The notes: generated by a model not told the origin, from the sequence alone. Positions 27,810 through 36,050 are shown, counted from the stretch's first letter. The stretch is DNA of 64,000 nucleotides from Candidatus Rifleibacteriota bacterium (GCA_015232575.1 JADFZL010000022.1:1-64000), one strand, 5' to 3'. Translations and numbers: made by a program.

Positions 27810-30077
27810 CTATTGTTCAAGTACCTCTCGTATTTTGAAAGCTATACTTTTTATGGAAAAAGGCTTGGGGATGAATTTCAGTCCTTCCTTAAGTATGCCA
27901 TGATGAGCAATTACATTCTTTGTATAGCCTGACATATACAGGCACTTGGTTTCTGGATGAAGAGCACTGATTTTTTTTGCAAGCTCATAACCATTCATTT
28001 CAGGCATTATCACATCAGTCAAGAGTAAGTGTATATCTTCTCGAAATCTTTCTGCAATCTGTAAGGCTTCTAATGGGTTGCCTGAACTGAGTACCTGATA
28101 ATTCAGGTTTTTTAAAATAGTTGTTGATATTTCAAGAATTTTTGGTTCATCTTCAACAAGCAGGATTGTTTCTGTCCCACATTGGCTTGAATATTGAGAT
28201 TCCTGGTCATCTTGACTGATTCTTGGTCCAAAGTATCGAGGAAAGTAAATTTTGAATGTAGCGCCGTGTTCAGGTTCGCTGTATACATTTATGAAACCAT
28301 TATTCTGTTTTACAATGCCATATACCGTTGCTAGTCCAAGGCCTGTCCCTTTTCCCATTTCTTTGGTTGTAAAGTATGGTTCGAAAATTCTGTCAAGAAT
28401 TTCCTTCCTCATTCCACATCCATTGTCGGTCACTGACAACAATACAGTATCGGTAGAGCAGAACTCTGGATGCGTAGGACTTGGAATAGTATCATTCTGA
28501 GTTTCAATGATGATCTCTCCTACCCCTGCAATTGCGTCACGTGCATTGATGCATAAGTTTACTAAAATCTGATCAACTTGAGAGGGGTCTATTTTTATGT
28601 CCCAAATGTTTTCGGCGGGAATCCACTTTAGATTTATATCTTCACCGATTACTCGGTGAAGCATTTTCAGCATTTTCCCAACAACTTCGTTAATATTCAG
28701 CACCTTAGGTTCAATGGTTTGTTTGCGAGCGAATGCCAATAATTGTCTTGTGAGGTCAGAAGAAGTATTTGCGGCTTTTAAGATTTCCTGAAGTGATGTA
28801 AGAAGGGTTTTATTGTTTTCTACCTCAGGAATGGCAAGCTCTGAATAACCTATAATCACTCCAAGCATATTGTTAAAGTCATGGGCAATTCCGCCTGCTA
28901 AACGTCCGATATATTCCATTTTCTGTGAATGATTTAACTGAATTTGAAGTTGTTCTTTGTCTTTCTCCATTTGTTTTCTGGCCGAAATGTCCAGATTTGT
29001 TCCGATAATCTTTACGGGAAAACCATCACAATCGCGTTCAATGATTTTTCCATTTCCAGAAATCCAAAGCCACTGGCCATTTTTGCATAACATACGCATT
29101 TCAAGATTATGGTAATCACTTTTCTTCTCGGCAAGCTGTTTTATCAGGAAACGTTCAATGGAATTAACCTCATCGGGATGTACCCTTTTCTTCCACTCTT
29201 CGTAATTAGATGGAAAATCACCGGAATTGTAACCAAGCATTGAATAATAGCTTGAACTGAAGATTGTTTTCCCGGTAACAAAATCCCATTCCCACCAAGC
29301 TTCATTTGCTGCATTCAGAGCAAGTTCGAGTCGAGTCTCGCTTTTGAGTAATTCAGCGTCACGCTCAGATAAAGTATCAAGCATTTCATTAAATTCGCGT
29401 GCTAAGGTGCTTGCTTCATCATTTCCCACTACTTGTGAACGAGCTGCGCAATTTCCTTTTTTGACTTTGTTTACTGTTTCCTGAACATAATAGAGCCTCT
29501 GGGTAATACGATGGCCCATAAATCCAGCTATAAAAGAGCCGAGTAAAATAGCCAGTATTCCATAAAAAATACCGTTGATCACTATTTCGGACAGTCTTTT
29601 TGTTGCTCGCTTTTGACTTATACCAACCCTGGACCATCCAACTAGCCTTCCTCGCAGGAATGAAGGGGTAATTACATCAACCAGTTGGGAAGTTCTGCTT
29701 ATTACAGTTTGGCGAATTGTTTCTGGAAGGTCAGTAATATATTGCCCGATTCTGGATTTGTCGCTGTGAGCTATAATATGACCATTTTCGTTCGTGATGA
29801 TAGCAAAAACGAGTTCGGAGTGGTGACTTTGTATATCTACCAGCTCCTGAAGGCCGGAAATATCATTTGCTGCAAGCCATACGGTTGCTGAAGTGGCTAG
29901 AGATTGCGAGAGACCTAATGCCATTTCTTCCTGGGACTCAAGAAATATTGATAATTGTCGAGAAGTTAAATCAGCCATGAAGAGAACCATCATTAGTGCG
30001 TGAACAATTGCGACCCCCAGAATCAAGCGGCCTCTGAGGGTATCTACGAAAAATTTGCGAAGTGTAACAATTTTCAT
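27810..30077 (-). CDS. Hybrid sensor histidine kinase (HAMP, PAS, kinase, receiver)
   Basis: A 755-residue membrane kinase. Two transmembrane helices (about 17-37 and 168-190) flank an extracytoplasmic sensor. HAMP follows (QRLYYVQETVNKVKKGN), then a PAS/PAC domain (WEWDFVTGKTIFSSSYY), HisKA with the His in GGIAHDFNN, HATPase (NLCINARDA, DNGCGM, GTGLGLA), and a C-terminal receiver with its Asp in LLLTDVIMPEMNG and Lys in IPKPF. It overlaps the PhnD-like lipoprotein gene by four bases, so that binding protein probably presents the ligand to the kinase sensor. No separate regulator lies alongside. Confidence 0.9.
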   Translation of the reverse strand: MKIVTLRKFFVDTLRGRLILGVAIVHALMMVLFMADLTSRQLSIFLESQEEMALGLSQSLATSATVWLAANDISGLQELVDIQSHHSELVFAIITNENGHIIAHSDKSRIGQYITDLPETIRQTVISRTSQLVDVITPSFLRGRLVGWSRVGISQKRATKRLSEIVINGIFYGILAILLGSFIAGFMGHRITQRLYYVQETVNKVKKGNCAARSQVVGNDEASTLAREFNEMLDTLSERDAELLKSETRLELALNAANEAWWEWDFVTGKTIFSSSYYSMLGYNSGDFPSNYEEWKKRVHPDEVNSIERFLIKQLAEKKSDYHNLEMRMLCKNGQWLWISGNGKIIERDCDGFPVKIIGTNLDISARKQMEKDKEQLQIQLNHSQKMEYIGRLAGGIAHDFNNMLGVIIGYSELAIPEVENNKTLLTSLQEILKAANTSSDLTRQLLAFARKQTIEPKVLNINEVVGKMLKMLHRVIGEDINLKWIPAENIWDIKIDPSQVDQILVNLCINARDAIAGVGEIIIETQNDTIPSPTHPEFCSTDTVLLSVTDNGCGMRKEILDRIFEPYFTTKEMGKGTGLGLATVYGIVKQNNGFINVYSEPEHGATFKIYFPRYFGPRISQDDQESQYSSQCGTETILLVEDEPKILEISTTILKNLNYQVLSSGNPLEALQIAERFREDIHLLLTDVIMPEMNGYELAKKISALHPETKCLYMSGYTKNVIAHHGILKEGLKFIPKPFSIKSIAFKIREVLEQ

Positions 30078-31048
30078 TCTTTAACTTTGCGAACAAGCTT
30101 TTCGAAATTTTCAATATAAGTTCGAATTACGTCATAGTCTTTGTTGGAGGCAGGGAGAAATTTGCTGATCTCCATTCTCAAAAGAATTGCCCTTCCTCGA
30201 TCTGACTGATGAAGACCATAAAGAAGTTCTTTTATCTCTTCCTGAATTCCGATTGAAACATTATTGCGAATCATTACTGCGTTATTAACCAGCTCTTCGG
30301 TTTCCCATATTACGGATAAGCTTTTCGCCTCTTCTGGATGCTCCTTTTGAAAGGCTCGCCATGGAGTAGGCCAAGTTGCTCCGGCAATGGCGTGTTTATA
30401 ATAAACGTTCATTATCGAAGACTCCTGAGAACCAACATAATTATTTTTTATATCTTTTGTGACGTTAATTCCGTGATTGTGAAGAAAAAACTGCGGCATA
30501 ACACAAGCTGCAAGTGCTGTAGGAGAAGGATAACACACTACTTGTCCCTTTAAGTCTGACGGCTTGCTTATCATGCTGTCCTTGCGAACGACGAAAATGC
30601 CTTTGAAATCCTTTGGATCTCCAGCCATTGCTATAACATGGTATCCTGAATTCATTGCTTGAAGGGTTTGCCAGGGGTTAGATAAGAGAAATTCAGGTTC
30701 GCTTTTTTCATATTTTGATTCAAAGTTTGCATAATCCCTGGAAGCTTCGAGCTTCAAAGCAATACCGGAAGTTTTCTCATTCAAATAATCCATTAATGGC
30801 TGATATGCCTGTGACATTTTCGTTGGGTTATGAAGTGGATGAACCGCAAAGTTCAAATTAAGAGGTGATTTTGCTTTAGGAACAAGGCTGTACTTGGGCC
30901 CAATATCCTGAGTGCTTTTTGTGCAACCACAGATTGATATTGCAGCTAAAACAATCAAAAGAAAACAAAATCCATGTTTTCCAGAAGATTTACAGAGCTG
31001 CTTTTCAAGTTGCACAACTTCCTTGACTTCTCTGTTTGGATAAGACAT
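30074..31048 (-). CDS. PhnD/SsuA-like substrate-binding lipoprotein
   Basis: About 324 residues from an ATG that has GGGGGG seven bases upstream; a TTG five codons earlier (31063) is an alternative. After a long cytoplasmic-type leader, a hydrophobic stretch ends ISICGC, a lipobox-like site. The mature part is a type 2 periplasmic binding fold of the phosphonate/phosphate-binding PhnD group (NFAVHPLHNPTKMSQAYQPL, then SKPSDLKGQVVCYPSPTA). With no ABC transporter genes nearby, and coupled to the hybrid kinase gene by a four-base overlap, it most likely works as the ligand sensor of that kinase. The ligand could be phosphonate, phosphite or another anion. Confidence 0.83.
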   Translation of the reverse strand: MSYPNREVKEVVQLEKQLCKSSGKHGFCFLLIVLAAISICGCTKSTQDIGPKYSLVPKAKSPLNLNFAVHPLHNPTKMSQAYQPLMDYLNEKTSGIALKLEASRDYANFESKYEKSEPEFLLSNPWQTLQAMNSGYHVIAMAGDPKDFKGIFVVRKDSMISKPSDLKGQVVCYPSPTALAACVMPQFFLHNHGINVTKDIKNNYVGSQESSIMNVYYKHAIAGATWPTPWRAFQKEHPEEAKSLSVIWETEELVNNAVMIRNNVSIGIQEEIKELLYGLHQSDRGRAILLRMEISKFLPASNKDYDVIRTYIENFEKLVRKVKE

Positions 31049-31150
31049 CAAATCGCCCCCCAAAAAACAGCTCGTACTTAGAGCTTTCTTTTTCTGATCT
31101 TCTCAACGCTACGTATCATTGCTATTTAGGAATCATGCTTATCCGATTGC

Positions 31151-31197
31151 TTCATGATAGCATGTTCTATATAATATATAGAATATGCTATCATGAA
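31151..31197. promoter_or_regulatory. 47-bp near-perfect palindrome
   Basis: Arms 31151-31173 (TTCATGATAGCAT...ATA) and 31175-31197 are complementary over 23 bases with a single G:T position and a one-base centre. It lies between the PhnD-kinase operon (about 100 bases from its start) and the MarR gene (about 155 bases). It is too symmetric for chance and resembles an operator or a cruciform-forming site. Confidence 0.7.
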
Positions 31198-31316
31198 TAC
31201 ATTTGCTGGTCAAATAATAGTGAGGTAATTTCAGCTATGATCGGTTTGATTGTTAATGAGGGTTTGAAAGGTGCTTGGTTTTATATTTTATAAAAAGAAT
31301 TCACATTTTAGGATAC

Positions 31317-31345
31317 TTGACTTTAGTTCGCATGCGAACTATAAT
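31317..31345 (+). promoter_or_regulatory. Sigma-70-type promoter of the MarR gene
   Basis: TTGACT (31317-31322), a 17-base spacer, and TATAAT (31340-31345). The ATG of the MarR gene begins 7 bases after the -10 box, at the expected transcription start, and no Shine-Dalgarno is present. The mRNA should be leaderless or nearly so. Confidence 0.75.
31324..31341. promoter_or_regulatory. Perfect 18-bp palindrome in the MarR promoter spacer
   Basis: TAGTTCGCATGCGAACTA fills the space between -35 and -10. An identical copy is at 31835-31852. Binding here would block RNA polymerase, consistent with autorepression by MarR. Confidence 0.8.
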
Positions 31346-31351
31346 TAGCTT

Positions 31352-31807
31352 ATGAGTCAGACGGGTTTGTTTTCCAAATCAAATGGTATATTCTCCCAGA
31401 TCTCCCGAATTCGAGAACTGGGAAATTATTTCATTGAAGCGGAATTAAGGAAAAGGGGCATCAAAGGTCTTCTTCCATCTCATGGCGTCGTTATGTTTAA
31501 TTTGTTTCAGGAAAAAAATGCAATTCCGCTGAAAGATCTTGTTTCAAAAACCAGAAGAGTAAAATCAACAGTTACTGCTGTGGTCAGAAATCTAGAACGT
31601 CATGGATATTTATCCCGGGAGAGTTGTCCATCAGATGGACGTGTTGTGCTTGTAAAACTTACTCCAAGAGGTCGCGAAATAAGGGGCGACTTTGAGAATA
31701 TTTCGGAACTTCTTCTTCAGAAGCTGTATACGGGAATTTCCGAAAGCGACCGAAATTCGCTTTTCGAACTATTAACCCGCCTTGAGAATAATCTTTTGAG
31801 AAGATAA
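31352..31807 (+). CDS. MarR-family transcriptional regulator
   Basis: A 151-residue protein with the MarR winged-helix layout: N-terminal dimer helix, helix-turn-helix in LKDLVSKTRRVKSTVTAVVRNLERHGYL, the wing SCPSDGRVVLVKLTPRGR with its conserved Asp-Gly-Arg, and a C-terminal dimerisation helix. MarR proteins are dimers that release operator DNA on binding a small ligand. Identical 18-bp palindromes lie in its promoter and about 30 bases past its stop, so it probably controls itself and the following SnoaL-like genes. The effector is unknown. Confidence 0.9.
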   Translation: MSQTGLFSKSNGIFSQISRIRELGNYFIEAELRKRGIKGLLPSHGVVMFNLFQEKNAIPLKDLVSKTRRVKSTVTAVVRNLERHGYLSRESCPSDGRVVLVKLTPRGREIRGDFENISELLLQKLYTGISESDRNSLFELLTRLENNLLRR

Positions 31808-31834
31808 GCATATATTTTTTTTGTGCATTTTAAA

Positions 31835-31852
31835 GTAGTTCGCATGCGAACT
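31835..31852. promoter_or_regulatory. Second identical 18-bp palindrome
   Basis: TAGTTCGCATGCGAACTA again, 28 bases after the MarR stop and about 250 bases before the first SnoaL-like gene. No convincing -35/-10 pair surrounds it. It may mark a second MarR-controlled promoter or reinforce repression by looping. Confidence 0.75.
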
Positions 31853-32099
31853 ATTGGCTTGAAAATTTGTTCGTAAGAGAATTTGCTTTCTATGGGGAGT
31901 ATCACAATTTATGCGACTGATAATTAATTTCATTTTACTATAAAGACATAATCATAATTGTTTGAAATTTTCTGAAAAAAATGAAAGGAGGTCTTTGTAA
32001 GCTGATTTTTTATATATCAGAAAGGTGTGAAATTAGTGATTTTTCGAAAGATCAATTGTTTGACTGTCTGCTTATTGATCAAATATGAAAGGACAAAAA

Positions 32100-32627
32100 A
32101 TGAAAAAACTGGTTGGTGTTTTTTTGGTCGCCTGTATTATAAGCTTTGTTGGCTGTTTAAATGGTTCCAGTTCAGATTCAGGTGCTGCTGTGGGAACAGA
32201 AAAGGAAATTGTAAGAGGCTTTTATAACAAAAGTCTGACTGTTAACCAGGGTGATACCGAAGTGTCGGTAAGAAATGCCATGGATGAACTCTTTACATCA
32301 GATTTTCAGTCTATATCTTCGAATGGGGTTACTCCGGCGACTGATATCAGCAATAAACAGGGTATGATTGATGGTGTTATCGGTCTTCGAGCCTCTGTTC
32401 CGGATCTAAAGTGGGAGATAATAGACTTGCGCCAGTCTGGAAACCGCGTTATTGCGAGAAGCAGAGCCACTGGAACAACAAAAGGTGAGTTTTTGGGATT
32501 GAGTCTCCCAATTGCCAAGCCTTTTGACATTATGACTATCGATATCCATACCGTTGAAAATGAAAAAATCAAAACCGTTTATCATGTAGAAGAGTGGTCT
32601 ATAGCAATACAGCAACTCACAAATTAA
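32100..32627 (+). CDS. SnoaL-like (ester cyclase type) lipoprotein
   Basis: About 175 residues from the ATG with AAAGGA upstream; an ATG at 32085 is in frame but overlaps that site. The leader ends ISFVGC, a good lipobox, followed by a Ser/Gly linker. The domain resembles SnoaL-like polyketide cyclase/ester cyclase folds: EIVRGFYNKSLTVN, then a GMIDGVIGLRASVPDLKWEI motif, TGTTKGEFLG and HTVENEKIKTVYHVEEW. Such small alpha+beta barrels bind or isomerise small molecules. It is followed 10 bases later by a close paralogue. The substrate is not readable. Confidence 0.78.
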   Translation: MKKLVGVFLVACIISFVGCLNGSSSDSGAAVGTEKEIVRGFYNKSLTVNQGDTEVSVRNAMDELFTSDFQSISSNGVTPATDISNKQGMIDGVIGLRASVPDLKWEIIDLRQSGNRVIARSRATGTTKGEFLGLSLPIAKPFDIMTIDIHTVENEKIKTVYHVEEWSIAIQQLTN

Positions 32628-32637
32628 GGAGAATAAA

Positions 32638-33162
32638 ATGAATATGTTTTTCAGAAAAAGTGTTTTTAAGATTGTCGTCGTTGTAGTTTTATCAATTACA
32701 GCAGTAGCCTGGTCTCTGGAGTCTTCAAGGACACCAAAAGAAATTGTTGCAGATTTTTATGCAAAATGCCTTACCATAAACGCGGGTGACACGGATGCCT
32801 CGGTTACTGCTGTCATGGACAACTTATTTTCAACTGATTTTCAATCGATCAACACGAATGGGGTCGCTCCGGCGACTGATATCAGCAATAAACAGGGTAT
32901 GATTAACGGGGTTATCGGTTTGCGTGGAATGGTTCCCGATTTGAAATGGGAACCTCAGGAATTCCTGGTGGATGGTAATACGGTCATTGTCAGGAGCAAA
33001 GCTGCAGGAACTACGAAGGGTGAATTTCTGGGTTTGAATCTTCCTGTTGCAAAGCCTTTCAACATTATGGCTATCGATATTCATACCGTTGAAAATGGAC
33101 AAATCAAAACTGTTTACCACGTTGAAGAATGGGCAACCGCAATACAGCAATTAACGAAATAA
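32638..33162 (+). CDS. SnoaL-like secreted protein, paralogue
   Basis: 174 residues, closely similar to the product of the gene just upstream over the whole SnoaL-like domain (shared ATDISNKQGMI, GTTKGEFLGL, YHVEEW). The leader has no lipobox Cys and ends WSLES, so this copy is released rather than lipid-anchored. AAGGAG precedes the ATG. DNA identity is especially high around 32335-32375 versus 32868-32908, which indicates a recent tandem duplication or gene conversion. Likely in the same operon and possibly controlled by the MarR protein. Confidence 0.78.
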   Translation: MNMFFRKSVFKIVVVVVLSITAVAWSLESSRTPKEIVADFYAKCLTINAGDTDASVTAVMDNLFSTDFQSINTNGVAPATDISNKQGMINGVIGLRGMVPDLKWEPQEFLVDGNTVIVRSKAAGTTKGEFLGLNLPVAKPFNIMAIDIHTVENGQIKTVYHVEEWATAIQQLTK

Positions 33163-33193
33163 TTGGTCCATCGCCTTTAAAACCTTTTTAAAC

Positions 33194-33349
33194 CTGATTT
33201 CCCGGGAAAAATATAACTATGTGAATTCATCAGCATTTGGTAAACAATATCATAGTTATAATTGCATCTATGTATTTTGGCAATATGTTTACAAGAGTAG
33301 TATTGATGCTTATTAGAAGCACATGGTTATAAAATCATCGGGAAATCAG
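33194..33349. repeat. MITE-like inverted-repeat element
   Basis: The 321-base gap 33163-33483 has no gene. It holds arms of about 30 bases (33194-33223 and 33320-33349) that share CTGATTTCCCG, TATAAC and ATGTG as an imperfect inverted repeat around an AT-rich centre of about 95 bases. No flanking target duplication was identified. Confidence 0.5.
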
Positions 33350-33483
33350 ATTATAAACAGTAGAATGAGAATCATAATGCACACAATGTCTTGCGGTTTC
33401 TTTAATATTGAGTACAATCTAAATATGTATATGCAATAAAAGTAAATTTTGGTCATGGGACTCTTGCCTGGAGGTTTATCTAT

Positions 33484-34161
33484 ATGAGAATGGACAGAAG
33501 ACTGTTTTTTTCTGTCATATTTCTATTGATGAGCCTATTTATTTTGCATGCAAAAGTAGAGTCCACGCCATTTGAGGATACCGTTGTCATTCCTGCTGGC
33601 ATACCTTTACATCAGAATGCAGTAGAAAAGACTGAAAAAGATATAGAACGGGCGTTCGGGATAAAAATCTCAGAAGGCTTAGCCGGCGAAGATGCTTCCA
33701 GATGGGCTCCAGATGATTTAGCTTTTTTATATGGTTTGATAGACTCGCTTCCACCATACTTTACGAGAATGCCTGATTCAATCAAACTTTCAAAGGAGAC
33801 CGATTATTCTTCTCAGATGATGACCTCTGTAACTATGTTTGTCGGATTTGTAACAAACATGGACTTGACTGTGAAAACCGACACTCTTCAAAGAAATAAA
33901 GAAACCCTTCGATATATTTATATTCATGAATTTGCTCATTGCCTCTGGTTTGACCATAAAAATATTCAGAGTCTCTGGGAAAGAGCCTTTTGGCCCGGAG
34001 GTAAGGCTGAACCGCCGTCTATAACTGATTATGGCAATTCAAATATTATGGAAGATTTTGCTGAGTCTATAGCTGTTTACGTGGCTTCTCCGACAGAGTT
34101 ATTGAAGAAGAATCATGAAAGATACGATTTCATTGAGCGCCACGTTGTTTCCTTGAGATAA
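33484..34161 (+). CDS. Secreted zincin-like protein with HEFAH motif
   Basis: 225 residues with a signal peptide ending LHAK. GGAGG lies eight bases before the ATG. Residues 148-158 read HEFAHCLWFDH, an HExxH zinc site with a further His, and 190-195 read EDFAES, the kind of downstream Glu motif seen in anthrax-lethal-factor-like and related zincins. This suggests a small extracellular zinc metallopeptidase. The N-terminal 100 residues are not assigned. It lies alone between repeats. An inactive member is possible, but all the main ligands are present. Confidence 0.65.
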   Translation: MRMDRRLFFSVIFLLMSLFILHAKVESTPFEDTVVIPAGIPLHQNAVEKTEKDIERAFGIKISEGLAGEDASRWAPDDLAFLYGLIDSLPPYFTRMPDSIKLSKETDYSSQMMTSVTMFVGFVTNMDLTVKTDTLQRNKETLRYIYIHEFAHCLWFDHKNIQSLWERAFWPGGKAEPPSITDYGNSNIMEDFAESIAVYVASPTELLKKNHERYDFIERHVVSLR

Positions 34162-34273
34162 TCAAATATTTTAGAGTATCTTATTGCCTGAAGAAATATC
34201 GTTCAAGGTAACCATCAATTCTGGATGTGAGATAGTAATTACAGCAAATTTTAATAAAAGGGCTATTAATCAA

Positions 34274-34339
34274 TGTCATTTCGACCGAAGGGAGAAATCT
34301 AGCACATATGGAGATCTCTCACTTTTTTTCGAGATGACA
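34274..34339. repeat. Family A palindromic repeat, short form
   Basis: TGTCATTTCGACCGAAGGGA to TCGAGATGACA; the right arm has a T run replacing part of CCTTCGG. It is one of three repeats filling the gene-free gap 34162-34596. Confidence 0.8.
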
Positions 34340-34351
34340 GCCTCCCAAAAG

Positions 34352-34405
34352 TTAACACGCAAATTAGCCCTCTTATTTTAGATTTTGCGTACTAAAGGCA
34401 AATTG
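34352..34405 (+). repeat. Family C repeat, third partial copy
   Basis: Shares GTTAACACGCAAAT, then CCTCTTATTTTAGATTTTGCGTACTAAAGGCAAA in approximate form, with 19845-19900. As there, it sits directly after a family A right arm. Confidence 0.6.
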
Positions 34406-34437
34406 ATCAGAGTATAATGCTTTCCAGAAAGATTTTT

Positions 34438-34535
34438 TAATATGGATCTTTGATACATATATTTTCCCTTCTGTTAAAAACAAGGGTTATTCTATCAACT
34501 TTCTTGTCTAAAACAAACCTTATTATTTGATAAAT
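34438..34535. repeat. Family D repeat, copy 2
   Basis: Resembles 27706-27800 (CTTCTGTTAAAAACAAGGGT and GTCTAAAACAAACCTT). It precedes the DUF4143 ATPase gene. Confidence 0.5.
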
Positions 34536-34596
34536 ATTGACATTTTCTGCTCAATAGTGTATTTTCGGAAACAGATATTCCGTAAAGGGTCGCAAA

Positions 34597-35757
34597 ATGG
34601 AATTAGTGAATCGTTTTTTTCAGGCGCCGAAGTCCAGTTTCTTTTTGTTTGGGCCGCGTGGAACGGGCAAATCAACAATTGTTAGAACTTTATTTCCTGA
34701 AGCTAAAATAATTGATCTTCTAAACAGTGAAATGATGCGTACGTTAATTGCCCGTCCGGAACGACTTGGTGAAATACTTTTGGGAAACGGCAAAGAAACT
34801 ATATTTGTTATTGACGAGGTGCAAAAAATTCCAGACTTATTACCGGAAATTCATCGTTTGCAGGAAGAAAACCGAAATTGGAGATTTATATTAACCGGCT
34901 CAAGCGCTCGCAAATTGAAGCGGCAAGGCGTGAATCTACTTGCCGGCAGGGCGATTTCAAGATCTCTTCATCCATTTCTTGCTGGTGAGCTTGGAAAGAA
35001 ATTTTGCCTTTCAACTGCTTTGAAACTGGGTATGATACCTGTTGTCAGAACCTCTCAGGAGCCAGAGGAGGTTTTAAGAACGTATGTTGCATTGTATATA
35101 CGCGAAGAAGTTCAGTATGAAGGTTTGACGAGAAACATTGGAAATTTTTCCCGGTTTCTTGAGGCAATAAGTTTTTCACATGCTTCAATTTTGAATCTGG
35201 CAAATGTTGCTCGTGAATGTCAGGTTGAACGGAAAACTGTTTCCAACTTTGTACAAATTATCGAAGATCTTCTGCTAGCTTTTCGATTGCCTGTTTTTTC
35301 GAAAAAAGCAAAAAGAGAGGCAACAGTACATGAAAAATTTTATTTGTTCGATCCGGGAGTCTTTCGATTACTCAGGCAAATAGGGCCTCTTGATCAAACA
35401 AGTGAAATTGATGGAATGGCCCTGGAGGGGCTGGTTGCACAGCACCTGCGAGCTTGCCTTGAATACAGGTGCCAGGAGGAAAGATTGTATTACTGGCGCA
35501 CTCGATCAGGGGTTGAAGTCGATTTTGTAATTTATGGTGGCGAAAGCTTTTTCGCCATTGAAGTGAAGAATTCTTCGAAGGTTTTTCCAAATGATCTGCG
35601 CTCGTTAAAAACTTTTAAGGAAGATTATCCGCAAGCTCAGACCTACCTGCTATACCGTGGAAAAGAGCGATTGAAAATGGGAGATATCAACTGTATGCCG
35701 GTGGACGAATTCCTTCTTGCACTCAAACCATTTGATAAATGTTTTTTGAACGACTGA
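34597..35757 (+). CDS. AAA-family ATPase with DUF4143 domain
   Basis: 386 residues. Walker A is FGPRGTGKST (18-27), Walker B is IFVIDEV near residue 70, and a sensor FILTGSSARKLK follows. The C-terminal half is DUF4143-like and ends with a nuclease-like DFVIYGGESFFAIEVKNS (D-x(n)-ExK). Such ATPases are common in accessory regions and move with defence and toxin genes; their task is poorly known. The ATG has a weak AAAGGG site upstream. It stands alone, upstream of a pilin gene fragment and the restriction-modification locus. Confidence 0.85.
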   Translation: MELVNRFFQAPKSSFFLFGPRGTGKSTIVRTLFPEAKIIDLLNSEMMRTLIARPERLGEILLGNGKETIFVIDEVQKIPDLLPEIHRLQEENRNWRFILTGSSARKLKRQGVNLLAGRAISRSLHPFLAGELGKKFCLSTALKLGMIPVVRTSQEPEEVLRTYVALYIREEVQYEGLTRNIGNFSRFLEAISFSHASILNLANVARECQVERKTVSNFVQIIEDLLLAFRLPVFSKKAKREATVHEKFYLFDPGVFRLLRQIGPLDQTSEIDGMALEGLVAQHLRACLEYRCQEERLYYWRTRSGVEVDFVIYGGESFFAIEVKNSSKVFPNDLRSLKTFKEDYPQAQTYLLYRGKERLKMGDINCMPVDEFLLALKPFDKCFLND

Positions 35758-35889
35758 TATTCCTGGTATAGAATATCAGTGCTATACACACGATCAAGTC
35801 AATAATTACAATAAAACACACTTATCTGATAGTTTTTGGTACAGTTATTCATCGATTAGGAACCAGGAAAATAGAACACTGTTTTGTCT

Positions 35890-36021
35890 GTGAGGCATTT
35901 TGAGAGATTTTGGGTTTATGTACAGAATGTAAGTTTCATTGATCTGGGAATTATTGCCAGCTATTATCATGAGGCTACGACCAACGATATGATCAGTCAG
36001 TTGAAAGAGCAACAAATTTGA
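35890..36021 (+). pseudogene. Fragment of a PilX-like gene
   Basis: A 43-codon frame ending at TGA reads FERFWVYVQNVSFIDLGIIA and continues with a Met-Ile-Ser-Gln-Leu-Lys stretch. It matches residues about 50-90 of the PilX-like protein encoded at 24188 (RFRAHVQNVTFIDQGIIAR). DNA similarity covers about 24335-24450. It lacks the start and the remaining 700 residues, so it is a relic of a second pilin locus. Confidence 0.75.
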
Positions 36022-36050
36022 AAAGTAGAAAGGAATTGAAAGGGATCGAA

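Noticed and set aside
31036..31293. Plus-strand 85-codon frame across the divergent spacer
   Set aside because: It overlaps the start of the PhnD-like gene and the 47-bp palindrome, with no ribosome site.
31981..32088. Possible 35-codon leader peptide before the SnoaL-like genes
   Set aside because: It begins at the AAAGGAGGT motif itself rather than after it, and has no attenuator-like content; the strong ribosome-site-like motif has no ATG at proper distance.
3841..34339. Family A repeats as a CRISPR array
   Set aside because: Copies are kilobases apart, vary in length, and have no spacers of uniform size or cas genes.
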